Shown piece by piece: positions 8,449 through 16,720 of a stretch of 64,000 nucleotides of DNA. The translations under genes and the position numbers were made by a program. Positions within the stretch are counted from its first letter, which is position 1. Each line of letters opens with the position of its first letter. A model generated the notes under the pieces. It was not told where the DNA came from. It saw only the letters and a list, made by a program, of their open reading frames with translations, and did not search any database. Origin of the DNA: Chryseobacterium caseinilyticum (GTDB lineage Bacteria > Bacteroidota > Bacteroidia > Flavobacteriales > Weeksellaceae); the NCBI RefSeq assembly GCF_014837145.1, contig NZ_JACYFS010000004.1:62001-126000 (forward strand), written 5' to 3'.

Positions 8449-8901
8449 ATGAAAAAAACTTTTTCGCTCATCATATTTTCAATATTTCTGATTTTCAGCA
8501 ATTTAAGTTTAAATTCATGCGGCAGCAGCAATGATACCGTAAGCTGTTTTCCCAATGCTCCGGTGAACGTTTCTTTAAATTTAAATCTTCCCGCCTACTT
8601 CAATCTTACACAACCTCAGGGATGGATTTATGTAGATGAACAGCAGTCTGGAACCCGTGGTTTGATTATTGTGCGAGGCTCCGGAAACACCTTCAAAGTA
8701 TACGACAGAAATGCACCTCATATTTGCCCCGACGTAAACACGACCCTTGAAGTAAAAGACAACATCAGCATCGTCTGTCCAAAAGATAATGCAACATGGA
8801 TTTTACTCACCGGAAATCCCACTTCCGTCACTTCACTTCCTCCTAAAACGTATCTATATAACTACGATCCTTCAACCAACGTTTTAAATGTTTATTTCTA
8901 A
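8449..8901 (+). CDS. Lipoprotein with a degenerate Rieske-like fold
   Basis: Exported lipoprotein of 150 aa; signal peptide and lipobox LNSCGSSND. The rest follows the layout of bacteroidetal Rieske-type ferredoxin-like proteins: WIYVDEQQSGTRGLIIVRG, a YDRNAPHICPD segment, IVCPKDNATW and LLTGNPTS. A working Rieske centre needs CxH and CxxH; here only one Cys stays in each half and the His ligands are not in place, so a 2Fe-2S cluster is unlikely. I chose the ATG that gives a clean signal peptide instead of the upstream in-frame start. Its stop codon is directly followed by the dtd ATG. Confidence 0.7.
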   Translation: MKKTFSLIIFSIFLIFSNLSLNSCGSSNDTVSCFPNAPVNVSLNLNLPAYFNLTQPQGWIYVDEQQSGTRGLIIVRGSGNTFKVYDRNAPHICPDVNTTLEVKDNISIVCPKDNATWILLTGNPTSVTSLPPKTYLYNYDPSTNVLNVYF

Positions 8902-9351
8902 ATGAAAGTTGTCATTCAGAGAGTTTCCGAAGCCAGCGTGAAAGTGGATGGCCAAACAGTTGGTGCCATTGAAAAAGGACTTATGCTTCTCATCGGGATT
9001 GATGAACAGGATAATTTCCCCGACGCTGACTGGCTGGTACAGAAGATTCTCAATCTCAGAATCTTCTCTGATGCTGTAGGTAAAATGAACCTGTCTGTAA
9101 AAGATATAGAAGGAGAAATTTTATGCATCAGCCAATTTACTTTGATTGCTGACTACAAAAAAGGAAACAGACCTTCTTTCATTAAAGCTTCAAAACCCGA
9201 AAAGGCGATTCCCCTCTTTGAATATTTCAAAAATGAAATTTCAAAATCCGGACTTAAAACTGAAAGTGGGATTTTTGGAGCAGACATGAAAGTTTCCTTA
9301 CTTAACGACGGACCCGTAACCATTCTAATGGACTCAATTACAAAAATTTAA
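8902..9351 (+). CDS. dtd: D-aminoacyl-tRNA deacylase
   Basis: Proofreading enzyme that removes D-amino acids (and Gly) from tRNA. 149 aa, full length. It has the N-terminal MKVVIQRVSEASVKV, the SQFTLIADYKKGNRPSF active-site loop at ~77-93 and the Gly-cisPro motif in NDGPVTILMDS at ~136-146. It abuts the preceding lipoprotein gene with no spacer. Confidence 0.96.
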   Translation: MKVVIQRVSEASVKVDGQTVGAIEKGLMLLIGIDEQDNFPDADWLVQKILNLRIFSDAVGKMNLSVKDIEGEILCISQFTLIADYKKGNRPSFIKASKPEKAIPLFEYFKNEISKSGLKTESGIFGADMKVSLLNDGPVTILMDSITKI

Positions 9352-9573
9352 TATTACCTCCACTTTTGGTGATTTCAAAAACACCAAATTACTCCTAAAC
9401 CCGTGAAAACAGTACGGTTTCCATAAGAAACCTTTGATAGTTACAAAAACAAACTATTGCTGATTATACATCAATAACATATTATTATAACATAAATCGT
9501 AACATAATAGCATATTTTTTGCATTGGTATTATTAATTTTCACTAATTTAACACCACCTAAAAATTAAAACTT

Positions 9574-10464
9574 ATGAAAAAATGTTATGTTTTGCTTGCT
9601 GCAGCTCTATGCAGTTATAGCATAAATGCACAGGTAGGAATTAACACTACAACTCCTAAAGGAACCTTAGATGTCACAGGAAGTCCTACAGTTACTACAA
9701 TTGCAGATGGAATTATTCCACCGAGAATTACAGGAGATGCCTTAAAATCAAAGGAAAGCGCCTATGGTCCAGATCAAAACGGAGCTTTAGTTTACGTAAC
9801 AACACCAGTCTCTACTACAACAGGTGCGGTAAAGACTGCTAATGTTGTGAGAAAAGGATTTTACATTTATGATGCTACATTCGTTAATTCTGGAAATGTT
9901 ATGGGAACGTTTAGCGAAGTTGATATGGTCACGCCTGGTGGAACACCGGGAAATGGTGGTGCAACTGGCGACGGAGCCTATGCAGCGAGATTTACTGGTT
10001 CTTCATCTCTACTGAGTTTAAATGTGGGACTGGGCAGTACTTTTTATGCTGTACCGCTTAGCAATGCTGCAGTTGTTAACAATATCCCTTCGGTTCAGGT
10101 AGCAAATAATCAGTATACAGTTCCATCTTCTGGAATTTACCAAATCAATTACAGTTTCAGGTATGAGCAAGGCCTTATTGCCAGTGTACTTGCCAGTGCT
10201 CCCGAAATGAGAATTTTGAAAACAACATCAGGTGTCAGCTCAACTTTGGATTCAAGAACATTTGGCGGTATTACACTTCTACCAACTGTAACTCTACTTG
10301 GCATCTCTTTAGGCGCAAGTATTACCCTCGCAGATGGACAGATAAGTCATATTTATAACTTGCAACAGGGTGATGTCTTAACATTCGGAATTCAAAGAGG
10401 TGGATTGGATCTATCAGTTGCAAGTAATTCTGCAGCGGAAATTTCAGTATACAAAATCAAATAA
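9574..10464 (+). CDS. Secreted C1q/TNF-like beta-sandwich protein
   Basis: Exported 296-aa protein of unknown role. Signal peptide MKKCYVLLAAALCSYSINAQ followed by VGINTTTPKGTLDV, an opening common to flavobacterial surface proteins built like phage tail fibres. The C-terminal ~130 residues (NNQYTVPSSGIYQINYSFRY ... LQQGDVLTFGIQRGG ... AAEISVYKI) resemble the C1q/TNF jelly-roll pattern of alternating strands. There is no T9SS tail. Function unknown; surface or oligomeric structural role is an inference. Confidence 0.7.
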   Translation: MKKCYVLLAAALCSYSINAQVGINTTTPKGTLDVTGSPTVTTIADGIIPPRITGDALKSKESAYGPDQNGALVYVTTPVSTTTGAVKTANVVRKGFYIYDATFVNSGNVMGTFSEVDMVTPGGTPGNGGATGDGAYAARFTGSSSLLSLNVGLGSTFYAVPLSNAAVVNNIPSVQVANNQYTVPSSGIYQINYSFRYEQGLIASVLASAPEMRILKTTSGVSSTLDSRTFGGITLLPTVTLLGISLGASITLADGQISHIYNLQQGDVLTFGIQRGGLDLSVASNSAAEISVYKIK

Positions 10465-10484
10465 AACTCTTCGAAAAAATATAC

Positions 10485-10519
10485 AAATGCTTTCTCAATC
10501 TATGGGAAAGCATTTTATT
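10485..10519 (+). terminator. Terminator after the C1q-like gene
   Basis: Ten-pair stem AAATGCTTTC/GAAAGCATTT with an 11-nt loop, then TTATTTT. Confidence 0.75.
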
Positions 10520-10553
10520 TTAGATATCAATTAAGAATTTCCACAATAATTAT

Positions 10554-10561
10554 TAGTTTTG
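10554..10561 (+). promoter_or_regulatory. -7 box of the FKBP gene
   Basis: TAGTTTTG, 33 bp upstream of the start codon, fits TAnnTTTG; no clear TTG partner upstream. Confidence 0.4.
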
Positions 10562-10594
10562 TACCCAATAAATTTTTAGAATAAAGAATAAAAA

Positions 10595-11299
10595 ATGAAA
10601 AAACAAACCATTGCATTGTTTTGCGTAGCAATATTCAGCGTTTCCTGCGCTCAGAAAAATGAAAAACAGGCTACTGATAAATTAACAGATGATCAAAAAG
10701 CTTCTTATTACATCGGGCTGAATATTGCCCAAAATATGAAAAAAGAAGGCTTCAAAGTAGATGCAGATCTTTTGGCACAGGCTATCAAAGAAGATTTAGA
10801 AGGGAAACCAAAACTTTTACCTGAAGCAGATATGAATACATTCATGCAGAGCTTTATGCAAAAGCAGCAGGAGAAAAAACAATCTGAAGCAATAGCCAGC
10901 GCAGGAGAAAACAAGAAAAAAGGTCTTGAATTTCTTGCTAAAAACAAACAAAACGCAAAGGTGAAAACTACTGCATCTGGTCTTCAGTACGAAGTTTTGG
11001 CAGAAGGTGACGGTAAAACCAAACCTACAGCGACCGGTATGGTTTCAGTAAAATACACCGGGAAATTACTTGACGGAACTGTGTTTGATTCTACAGACAA
11101 AAACGGAGGTGCACCAATAGATTTAAATCTTGGCAGCGTTATCAGAGGATGGACTGAGGGAATCCAGCTCATGAGCAAAGGTGCGAAATACAGATTTTAT
11201 ATTCCTGCAGATCTCGCTTATGGGGATCAAGGTGCCGGAGGTGCTATTCCACCGGGAGCAACAATTATCTTTGATGTAGAATTGGTTGAAGTAAAGTAA
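10595..11299 (+). CDS. FKBP-type peptidyl-prolyl isomerase, lipoprotein
   Basis: Periplasmic foldase of the FkpA/Mip type, 234 aa. Lipobox FSVSCAQ with Cys 18; helical dimerisation domain (FKBP_N, ~30-125: KASYYIGLNIAQNMKKEGF); then the FKBP domain (~130-234) with VSVKYTGKLLDGTVFDST, IRGWTEGIQLMSKGAKYRFYIP, LAYG and IPPGATIIFDVELVEV. It catalyses cis-trans isomerisation of Xaa-Pro bonds in exported proteins. Monocistronic, with its own terminator. Confidence 0.93.
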   Translation: MKKQTIALFCVAIFSVSCAQKNEKQATDKLTDDQKASYYIGLNIAQNMKKEGFKVDADLLAQAIKEDLEGKPKLLPEADMNTFMQSFMQKQQEKKQSEAIASAGENKKKGLEFLAKNKQNAKVKTTASGLQYEVLAEGDGKTKPTATGMVSVKYTGKLLDGTVFDSTDKNGGAPIDLNLGSVIRGWTEGIQLMSKGAKYRFYIPADLAYGDQGAGGAIPPGATIIFDVELVEVK

Positions 11300-11313
11300 T
11301 CTTTATCATCATA

Positions 11314-11350
11314 AAAGAATGTCTTTCAAAATATTTGAAAGACATTCTTT
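11314..11350. terminator. Bidirectional terminator between convergent genes
   Basis: Perfect 17-bp stem (AAAGAATGTCTTTCAAA) with a 3-nt loop, T-rich on both sides. It ends the FKBP gene and the opposing lipoprotein gene. Confidence 0.85.
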
Positions 11351-11371
11351 TTATTTAAAATTCTAATGTGA

Positions 11372-11887
11372 TTATCTTACCGGTACACTGCTGAAATTGA
11401 GTGCTACTTTAAGCGTCATATCAGATGATGTCTGATTTTTCAATTCATAAACAGTTCTTACCGTAACTCCAGAACTTTTCACAACAGAATCCAAAAATCC
11501 TGTTTCGTTATTTAAATCCAGGTTTAGGTTTGAAGATGTTGTAGCAATATTTGATCTTGAAGCCACGAGTCTTTCGCTGGTTCCGTCAGAGGAAATATAG
11601 ATTTTTACAGATTTTAATGCACTTAAAGTTCCGCCTGTAGGAGATGCCACAGAAATTTTTGCATCGGAAATTCTTACATCTTTAATCTGAGCGTTATTGT
11701 TTCCTCCAAACCAAGTCTGAACATTGGTAGCTGTTGATGTTGAAGAAACTTCTTTATCTGCAGGAACTCCGGTAGAAACCAAAACGCTCGTCGTATATGG
11801 AAACGTATTCTGTACAATAGATTGCACGGCACCGCAACTTGTTAAAACTGCTGATGCTATTACTGCGGTTGGAAATATTTTTTTCAT
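11372..11887 (-). CDS. Lipoprotein of unknown function
   Basis: 171-aa lipoprotein from the ATG that gives MKKIFPTAVIASAVLTSCG (lipobox Cys 19); a much longer reading frame upstream overlaps the next gene and lacks a signal. The mature part is Ser/Thr-rich beta-sandwich-like sequence (VLVSTGVPADKEV, IKDVRISDAKISVASP, SVKIYISSDGTSE, GVTVRTVYELKN). I recognise no catalytic motif. It may follow the neighbouring lipoprotein in one transcript. Confidence 0.7.
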   Translation of the reverse strand: MKKIFPTAVIASAVLTSCGAVQSIVQNTFPYTTSVLVSTGVPADKEVSSTSTATNVQTWFGGNNNAQIKDVRISDAKISVASPTGGTLSALKSVKIYISSDGTSERLVASRSNIATTSSNLNLDLNNETGFLDSVVKSSGVTVRTVYELKNQTSSDMTLKVALNFSSVPVR

Positions 11888-11928
11888 TTTAATCAAATTT
11901 CTGTTTCTGGCATCAGAAATTATACCAA

Positions 11929-12471
11929 TCATTCTACCGTCACTGAAAAGTCTCCTGTGATAATTCCGTCGGCCATATTGTTTTTGCCGATGACAAGCCA
12001 CAGTTCGCCGGTTCCTTGCACCTCATGACTCAATTCTTTACCAAATGGCCCATCCATAGAGCCATCGGGCATCTTAATCTGATTGAATCTGATGTTTTGG
12101 TTCTTATCTTTCACTTTTATTATGGCTGAAATATTTGATTTTTTAAAGTTTGTGATTTTCAAAATCAGTTTATCATGATCTGGTGTAAACTTTTCTCCAA
12201 TGGTAAACGGAAGCCTTTCTCCATCGGCCATTCTCACGATTACACGGTCTTTCTCCTCGCGCATCACACCGTTTTCTAATACTTCTTTGGTTTTTGGTGC
12301 ATTGTTGATGACGGAATCTTTCATTTTTACTGCAACAGAATCTTTAGGATTTTGATTTACTGCCTGCTCATCAACTATTATTGAATCATTGGTTTGAGCT
12401 ACAGTTTCCTGTTTTTCTTTCTGACATGATGTTAGAAATAACAGCGTGATAAGTATCGGTACAAATTTCAT
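11929..12471 (-). CDS. Lipoprotein of unknown function
   Basis: 180-aa lipoprotein starting MKFVPILITLLFLTSCQK (Cys 16). A disordered Gln/Asp/Ser/Lys region (20-70) is followed by a compact beta domain with ADGERLPFTIGEKFTPDHDKL and GELWLVIGKNNMADGI. The start chosen is one base past the stop of the DUF4153-like gene, so the two are probably co-translated; the alternative start 8 codons upstream would overlap that gene. Function unknown; the membrane neighbour suggests envelope biology. Confidence 0.7.
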   Translation of the reverse strand: MKFVPILITLLFLTSCQKEKQETVAQTNDSIIVDEQAVNQNPKDSVAVKMKDSVINNAPKTKEVLENGVMREEKDRVIVRMADGERLPFTIGEKFTPDHDKLILKITNFKKSNISAIIKVKDKNQNIRFNQIKMPDGSMDGPFGKELSHEVQGTGELWLVIGKNNMADGIITGDFSVTVE

Positions 12472-12472
12472 A

Positions 12473-13849
12473 TTACTTAGTTTTGGTGGTTTCATAGAAC
12501 AAAATTTTTGAAAGAAAAGTATTCTGTTTTTGCTGTTCAGTTTTTACAGTAACCTCTTTCAAGAGTTTCTCGTCTTTCTTTTCTTCAGCATATTTAATCA
12601 GTTGTTTTTCGCTGAAGCTGATGGAATGAAGATGAAAGTTGACGGCAAAATCACTTCTTTTGCTGTTTTGCATGGTGATAATTCCGCCCCAATTGATGAA
12701 AGAACATGCTAAAACTGTTCCATAAACAGCCCAAACCATTGAATTAAAAAGATATGCATTTGTTTTCTGCGTGTGAATTTTGATAAAAGTAAGAATCAAG
12801 CCAATCAGCGATAAAATGAGAAAAGCATACACTCCCATTTTTTTATATGTGAAACCCATATCAATGATGTACTCTGTATTTTTTACAAATGCCGAGATGA
12901 TTAAAATGACATTTAAGAAGATCCATACTTTAGCCAGGATTTTTAAAGATTTAGCCTTCACGTCGAAGTTAAAACCACCTTTAAAGTACATCATAATAAC
13001 CAAAATCGCCATGATGATTGATAAAATAACGGCATTTACTCTTTCGTGGGTTTCTTCTCCGAGCTGAATGGTTGTTTTCTGAACCTCTACAAACTGTTCA
13101 TAATTAAAGGTGAAAATAAACACCGCCAACAAAATATTGAGGCAAAAAAGCGAAATGACACCGCTCATTCTTTCAGAATTTAAATCTAAAAATGAATAGG
13201 TTGGCTTTTGAATTTTCGCAGCTTCACCAAACTCATTATCCAGAATATGGTTTTGTCTGTAAATCAGTCTCTCGACAGCAAAATTCCAGTAGTTGAAAGC
13301 GATGAAAAATCCTAAAACGGTAATAACAATCAGCTGCCAGATATTGACATCCCATTCGTAATTGCTGAAAAGATCTGCGAAATGCGAACTTCCGGCAGCA
13401 TAGATCCCGAAAAAGATCGCCACTAAAATCAAGGGGATGAGGACAAAAGCGATGACTTTCTGCAGCAAGCCTGAGGTATTGGTTTTTGGCAACCATTTGT
13501 CAAAGTTGAAAAACCTGCAGATAAAAGTAAAGCCGTTGACGACGAAAACCGGTATCAGCAGTAGAATTTTCATTTTTCTGTTTCTGGAGCGGTAAGCAAG
13601 TAGAAGATGCGAACTTAACACCGCAAGGAATGATGCAAAATCTCCGTACCATGCAAATGCAATACTTGAAAGAATGCTCATGACAAAAATAATAAGAAAT
13701 TCTCTGGTTTTGTTTTGTCCAGGTGTTTTGTAGAGTGCTAAAACTGCGTAGGCGATTCCTACAATTCCGAGATTGAGACCAATGTCTTCGTTGTAAAATA
13801 CGATGACGAAAATTAGAGTAGTAAGAAATATATAGTGATGTGTTTTCAT
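12473..13849 (-). CDS. Polytopic membrane protein, DUF4153/DUF4173-like
   Basis: 458-aa integral membrane protein with about eleven hydrophobic helices spread from residue 5 to 390 and a charged C-terminal cytosolic tail (~395-458, Lys/Glu-rich). Composition and helix spacing match uncharacterised bacteroidetal membrane proteins of the DUF4153/DUF4173 sort. No transport or enzyme motif is visible. It is followed by a lipoprotein gene with a 1-bp spacer, which may be its exported partner. Confidence 0.72.
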   Translation of the reverse strand: MKTHHYIFLTTLIFVIVFYNEDIGLNLGIVGIAYAVLALYKTPGQNKTREFLIIFVMSILSSIAFAWYGDFASFLAVLSSHLLLAYRSRNRKMKILLLIPVFVVNGFTFICRFFNFDKWLPKTNTSGLLQKVIAFVLIPLILVAIFFGIYAAGSSHFADLFSNYEWDVNIWQLIVITVLGFFIAFNYWNFAVERLIYRQNHILDNEFGEAAKIQKPTYSFLDLNSERMSGVISLFCLNILLAVFIFTFNYEQFVEVQKTTIQLGEETHERVNAVILSIIMAILVIMMYFKGGFNFDVKAKSLKILAKVWIFLNVILIISAFVKNTEYIIDMGFTYKKMGVYAFLILSLIGLILTFIKIHTQKTNAYLFNSMVWAVYGTVLACSFINWGGIITMQNSKRSDFAVNFHLHSISFSEKQLIKYAEEKKDEKLLKEVTVKTEQQKQNTFLSKILFYETTKTK

Positions 13850-13880
13850 GAGGGTGAGATTAGATGTTGGAGGAAGGATG

Positions 13881-14366
13881 TTAGAATAAAACCTGTGTTT
13901 CTTTTTGTCTGAAAAAATCTTTTACGTTTTCAAAATTCTGCCAGAGAAGTTCTTCAAAATCGACGTGGTGAAAGGCACGCATTGATTTTCCTTTTTGGTA
14001 TGCGTTTCTGTAAATTTTATGATATTCAGGAAGAATGATGCTTCCCAAAATTATTGCGGCTAAAAGATGAGCATTGAGTTTTCCGTTTCCGAGGAGGAGG
14101 AACTGCATGGCAATCTCGTCTTCGAAATTGGTTCCGCAACCGGTGATGAGATGATGCACGTCGTGGTTTTCCATTTTCGGGATCATGGTGAAGCCGTGTT
14201 TTTTATAGAATTCACCGAGTTTTCTGCCGAGGGAATCTTTTTCAAATTCTAAAAGCTGTTTTTCATTGAACTGCCACTGTCTTTTCTTCTTTTTGAAGTA
14301 TTTTCTGTAGAGTTTTTGTGTTTTGTCGTAAACGAAAAGCAGGAATTTTACGCGTAGTTTTTTCAT
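13881..14366 (-). CDS. COQ4-like protein
   Basis: 161-aa protein with the COQ4 metal motif HDxxH-x11-E: His68, Asp69, His72 and Glu84 are all present in NHDVHHLITGCGTNFEDE. COQ4 in eukaryotes acts in ubiquinone synthesis (C1 decarboxylation/hydroxylation); flavobacteria normally use menaquinone, so the role here is open. The basic N-terminal stretch (KYFKKKKRQ) could bind membranes. Start set at MKKLRVKFLLF; an upstream in-frame start lacks family similarity. No quinone genes are adjacent. Confidence 0.78.
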   Translation of the reverse strand: MKKLRVKFLLFVYDKTQKLYRKYFKKKKRQWQFNEKQLLEFEKDSLGRKLGEFYKKHGFTMIPKMENHDVHHLITGCGTNFEDEIAMQFLLLGNGKLNAHLLAAIILGSIILPEYHKIYRNAYQKGKSMRAFHHVDFEELLWQNFENVKDFFRQKETQVLF

Positions 14367-14599
14367 AATGTTTAATGTTTGATAAATTTTATTTGAACAC
14401 AGAGCACACAAAGCTTTTTAAAGAATTAAACTTAAATTTTTCACAGAGCCGTTTCACTTATTAAAGCCGACAAAACTGCGCTTAAGTTTCAAAGATTTTA
14501 GTAAAAAGTTATTTTAAGCATCAACGTTGAGGTTAAGTGATTGTAGACGGAGTTTTGCTTAGTTGAATTCGATCACATGATCTAGACATCGAATTGCAC

Positions 14600-14693
14600 G
14601 CGCCCCGACCTGAACGGAGCTCTTTTTGTAAGCGATGGGAAAAGCCAAGGCACAAAAAAGCGGGAGTGGAGGGCGGATAAAGGCGCCCAAAAA
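14600..14693. repeat. Structured intergenic element, copy A
   Basis: 94 nt, starting GCGCCCCG and ending AGGCGCCCAAAAA, so the ends can pair (GCGCC/GGCGC). An inner stem CTTTTTGT/ACAAAAAAG encloses a variable segment. Near-identical flanks recur as copy B at 43550. The 329-bp gap upstream of the COQ4-like start holds only this element and AT-rich sequence. Confidence 0.8.
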
Positions 14694-14695
14694 GA

Positions 14696-14995
14696 TTACC
14701 TTGCTAATAAATTAAATCCTATTATCGTATACAAGATGGCGATTGGTATATTGATGCAGATGATCAATGATGCTTTAATGCAGTGGTTAATGTAAGTTTT
14801 ATGAATCAGTCCGTAAATCATTAGAATAATGATAATTAGCAAATTAAGAGGTGTTGCAAATATTAACAGAACGAATCCACAAGAGGCAAAATCCTCAATT
14901 TTCGTAAATATATATCCGAACAGACAGATGTTTGCTGAGATGAACGAGATCCAGAATGATATTTTACCGACTGCAAGTATATCTCTACTTTCCAT
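14696..14995 (-). CDS. Small integral membrane protein, unknown
   Basis: 99-aa protein with three hydrophobic helices (about residues 10-32, 38-62, 75-97) and short charged loops; no motif recognised. Its stop codon lies two bases beyond the structured repeat copy A. The next gene upstream is the metallophosphoesterase, 10 bp away on the same strand, so the pair is probably one transcript. Confidence 0.65.
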   Translation of the reverse strand: MESRDILAVGKISFWISFISANICLFGYIFTKIEDFASCGFVLLIFATPLNLLIIIILMIYGLIHKTYINHCIKASLIICINIPIAILYTIIGFNLLAR

Positions 14996-15005
14996 ATCTA
15001 AAATT

Positions 15006-15845
15006 TTAAGTTTGAGTTAATTTAAAAACCGTAATCTCCGGCCGCACCATAAATCTCACCTGATAAGAATGCCCGATGGCACGGTTGATGTAGAGCATTC
15101 TTCCATCCTGCAGATCAATTTCTCCGGAAACATATTTTCTGTTATTTACCGGAAGAATTGGAGTGATAATTCCAGGAATCCTGCACTGTCCGCCGTGGGT
15201 GTGACCGCTTAAAATCCAGCCCTGATATCCGTTCCAAACGTCCTTGTCACAAACATCGGGATTGTGGCAAAGTACCAGATTCGCTTTTTCCGGATCGTAA
15301 TCTTTCATGACTTTCATCGGATCAAAATTGGGCGACCACAGATCGTCGAAGCCGATAAAATTTAATCCGTGACTTTCTTTCTGGAGATTGTTGATCATTG
15401 TAATACCATTATCTTTAAGAATTTGGCAGATGATTTCTGAAGTTCCGACATCCTTGAACTGTACTCCGTAATCATGATTTCCAAGAATTCCGAAAGTGCC
15501 CAGACTACCGTAGACCGCTTCTGCCATTACTTTTTTTAGGCTTTCATGATCTTCGGGAGTTCCGTGATTGACGTAATCGCCGGTGTACACTACAAAATCA
15601 GGATTGAAGTTTTTTGCTTTCCGGAAAGATTCGATGAGAAAGTTCCAGTCGAAGCGGTCTCCGACGTGTAAATCTGAAATCTGCATAAGGATTTTCCCTT
15701 CCAGTTCAGATGGGAGTTTTTTTATGGGGAGTTTTCTTTCGACAAATTCCACCCAAAACGGTTCGATCTGCCATGAATACAAAAACGGAAGTGCGCCGAC
15801 TGCGGAAAGCTGCAAAAGTCTTTTGAGAAAATGTTTTCGGGTCAT
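15006..15845 (-). CDS. Metallophosphoesterase, YkuE-like
   Basis: Calcineurin-type dinuclear metal phosphoesterase, 279 aa. Conserved blocks in order: QISDLHVGDRF (DxH at ~58-60), VVYTGDYVNH (GD at ~89), GILGNHDYG (GNHD at ~122-125), VLCHNPD, and SGHTHGGQC (GHTH at ~218). An N-terminal hydrophobic segment after RKHFLKRLL (5-28) puts it in or across the inner membrane with the active site probably outside. Relatives include YkuE-like enzymes acting on UDP-sugars or phospholipid head groups; the substrate cannot be told. Confidence 0.9.
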   Translation of the reverse strand: MTRKHFLKRLLQLSAVGALPFLYSWQIEPFWVEFVERKLPIKKLPSELEGKILMQISDLHVGDRFDWNFLIESFRKAKNFNPDFVVYTGDYVNHGTPEDHESLKKVMAEAVYGSLGTFGILGNHDYGVQFKDVGTSEIICQILKDNGITMINNLQKESHGLNFIGFDDLWSPNFDPMKVMKDYDPEKANLVLCHNPDVCDKDVWNGYQGWILSGHTHGGQCRIPGIITPILPVNNRKYVSGEIDLQDGRMLYINRAIGHSYQVRFMVRPEITVFKLTQT

Positions 15846-15930
15846 ACTGAAAGTTTTGAAATTATCTGCTATTTACTAATTCGGATTTCAAGTCAATCTA
15901 ATTTTATCTCATGACTCAATCTTCGCAATA

Positions 15931-16006
15931 CGCTTCGACAAGCTCAGCGTGACATCTCTAATACTAACCTATTGATTTCACACTGTCAGGCTGAGCCTTT
16001 CGAAGC
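15931..16006. repeat. Imperfect inverted repeat (GCTTCGACAAGCTCAGCGTGACA type)
   Basis: Left arm GCTTCGACAAGCTCAGCGTGACA and right arm TGTCAGGCTGAGCCTTTCGAAGC are near-complementary with ~30 bp between them. This wording is a familiar dispersed intergenic repeat of flavobacteria. It fills most of the space between the phosphoesterase start and the next stop. Confidence 0.7.
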
Positions 16007-16043
16007 CTTTTTGTTTGCTATTAGAACTTTAAATAAAACCAAA

Positions 16044-16334
16044 TCAGCTCCCAGCGATCGGTGATCCAAAAAGACCCACCGCCATTTCAACCCAGATGAT
16101 CATGAGAATAAGAATAATAACGATGGAAATGATGGTTTTTGCTCTTACTGAAAGTTTTGAACTCACAATCATGTAAATAAATGAAGCCGTACCGAAGAGT
16201 AAAATGCCGGCAATCAGAAAGTCTGAACCCGTCCAGTTGAAGCCTTCCACAAAATGATTTGAAATGAAAGCTGCTATCATCAACAGAGATGGAATAGCGA
16301 AAATGACTGCTGTTTTTTGTTGTTTTGTCATCAT
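16044..16334 (-). CDS. Small three-helix membrane protein, unknown
   Basis: 96 aa; three hydrophobic helices (about 9-29, 35-58, 68-92). It begins MMTKQQKTAVIFAIP, two adjacent ATGs. No family recognised. It is downstream of the winged-helix regulator by 66 bp on the same strand and is likely the last gene of that membrane-protein operon. Confidence 0.65.
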   Translation of the reverse strand: MMTKQQKTAVIFAIPSLLMIAAFISNHFVEGFNWTGSDFLIAGILLFGTASFIYMIVSSKLSVRAKTIISIVIILILMIIWVEMAVGLFGSPIAGS

Positions 16335-16400
16335 AATTTTTAATTTTAATTTATTAAAGTACTTTGTGTTTCAAAGTTAATTTTCAAAAAAATATAGAGT

Positions 16401-16691
16401 TTATCTTCCTATTAATTTTTCTAGGGCATCTAAATGCTGTGTGAAAGCTGTTCTACCGGATTGCGTGACACGGTACGAAGTTTTCGGCTTTTTACCGACG
16501 AATTCTTTCTTCACTTCAATGTAATTGGCTTTTTCGAGAGCGTTGCTGTGACTCGCCATATTTCCGTCTGTGATTTCCAGAAGGTTTTTCATTTCAGAAA
16601 AATCAACCCAGTCGTTGACCATAAGAACGGACATAATGCCCAATCTCACACGGCTTTCGAATTCTTTGTTGAGTTTTGAAATGTTAATCAT
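16401..16691 (-). CDS. Winged-helix transcriptional regulator
   Basis: 96-aa single-domain DNA-binding protein of the ArsR/MarR-like winged-helix group (HTH_27 type). Helix-turn-helix around LLEITDGNMASHSNALEKANYIEV, wing in KKEFVGKKPKTSYRVTQSGR, C-terminal dimer helix. No metal-binding cysteines. These proteins are often encoded with small multi-helix membrane proteins, as here, and probably regulate that operon. Confidence 0.87.
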   Translation of the reverse strand: MINISKLNKEFESRVRLGIMSVLMVNDWVDFSEMKNLLEITDGNMASHSNALEKANYIEVKKEFVGKKPKTSYRVTQSGRTAFTQHLDALEKLIGR

Positions 16692-16720
16692 TTATATTAA
16701 AATTTACTTAAAAAAACTTC

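Noticed and set aside
12472..12495. Longer start of the lipoprotein inside the DUF4153-like gene
   Set aside because: It would add a non-hydrophobic stretch before the signal peptide; the ATG one base past the upstream stop is better.
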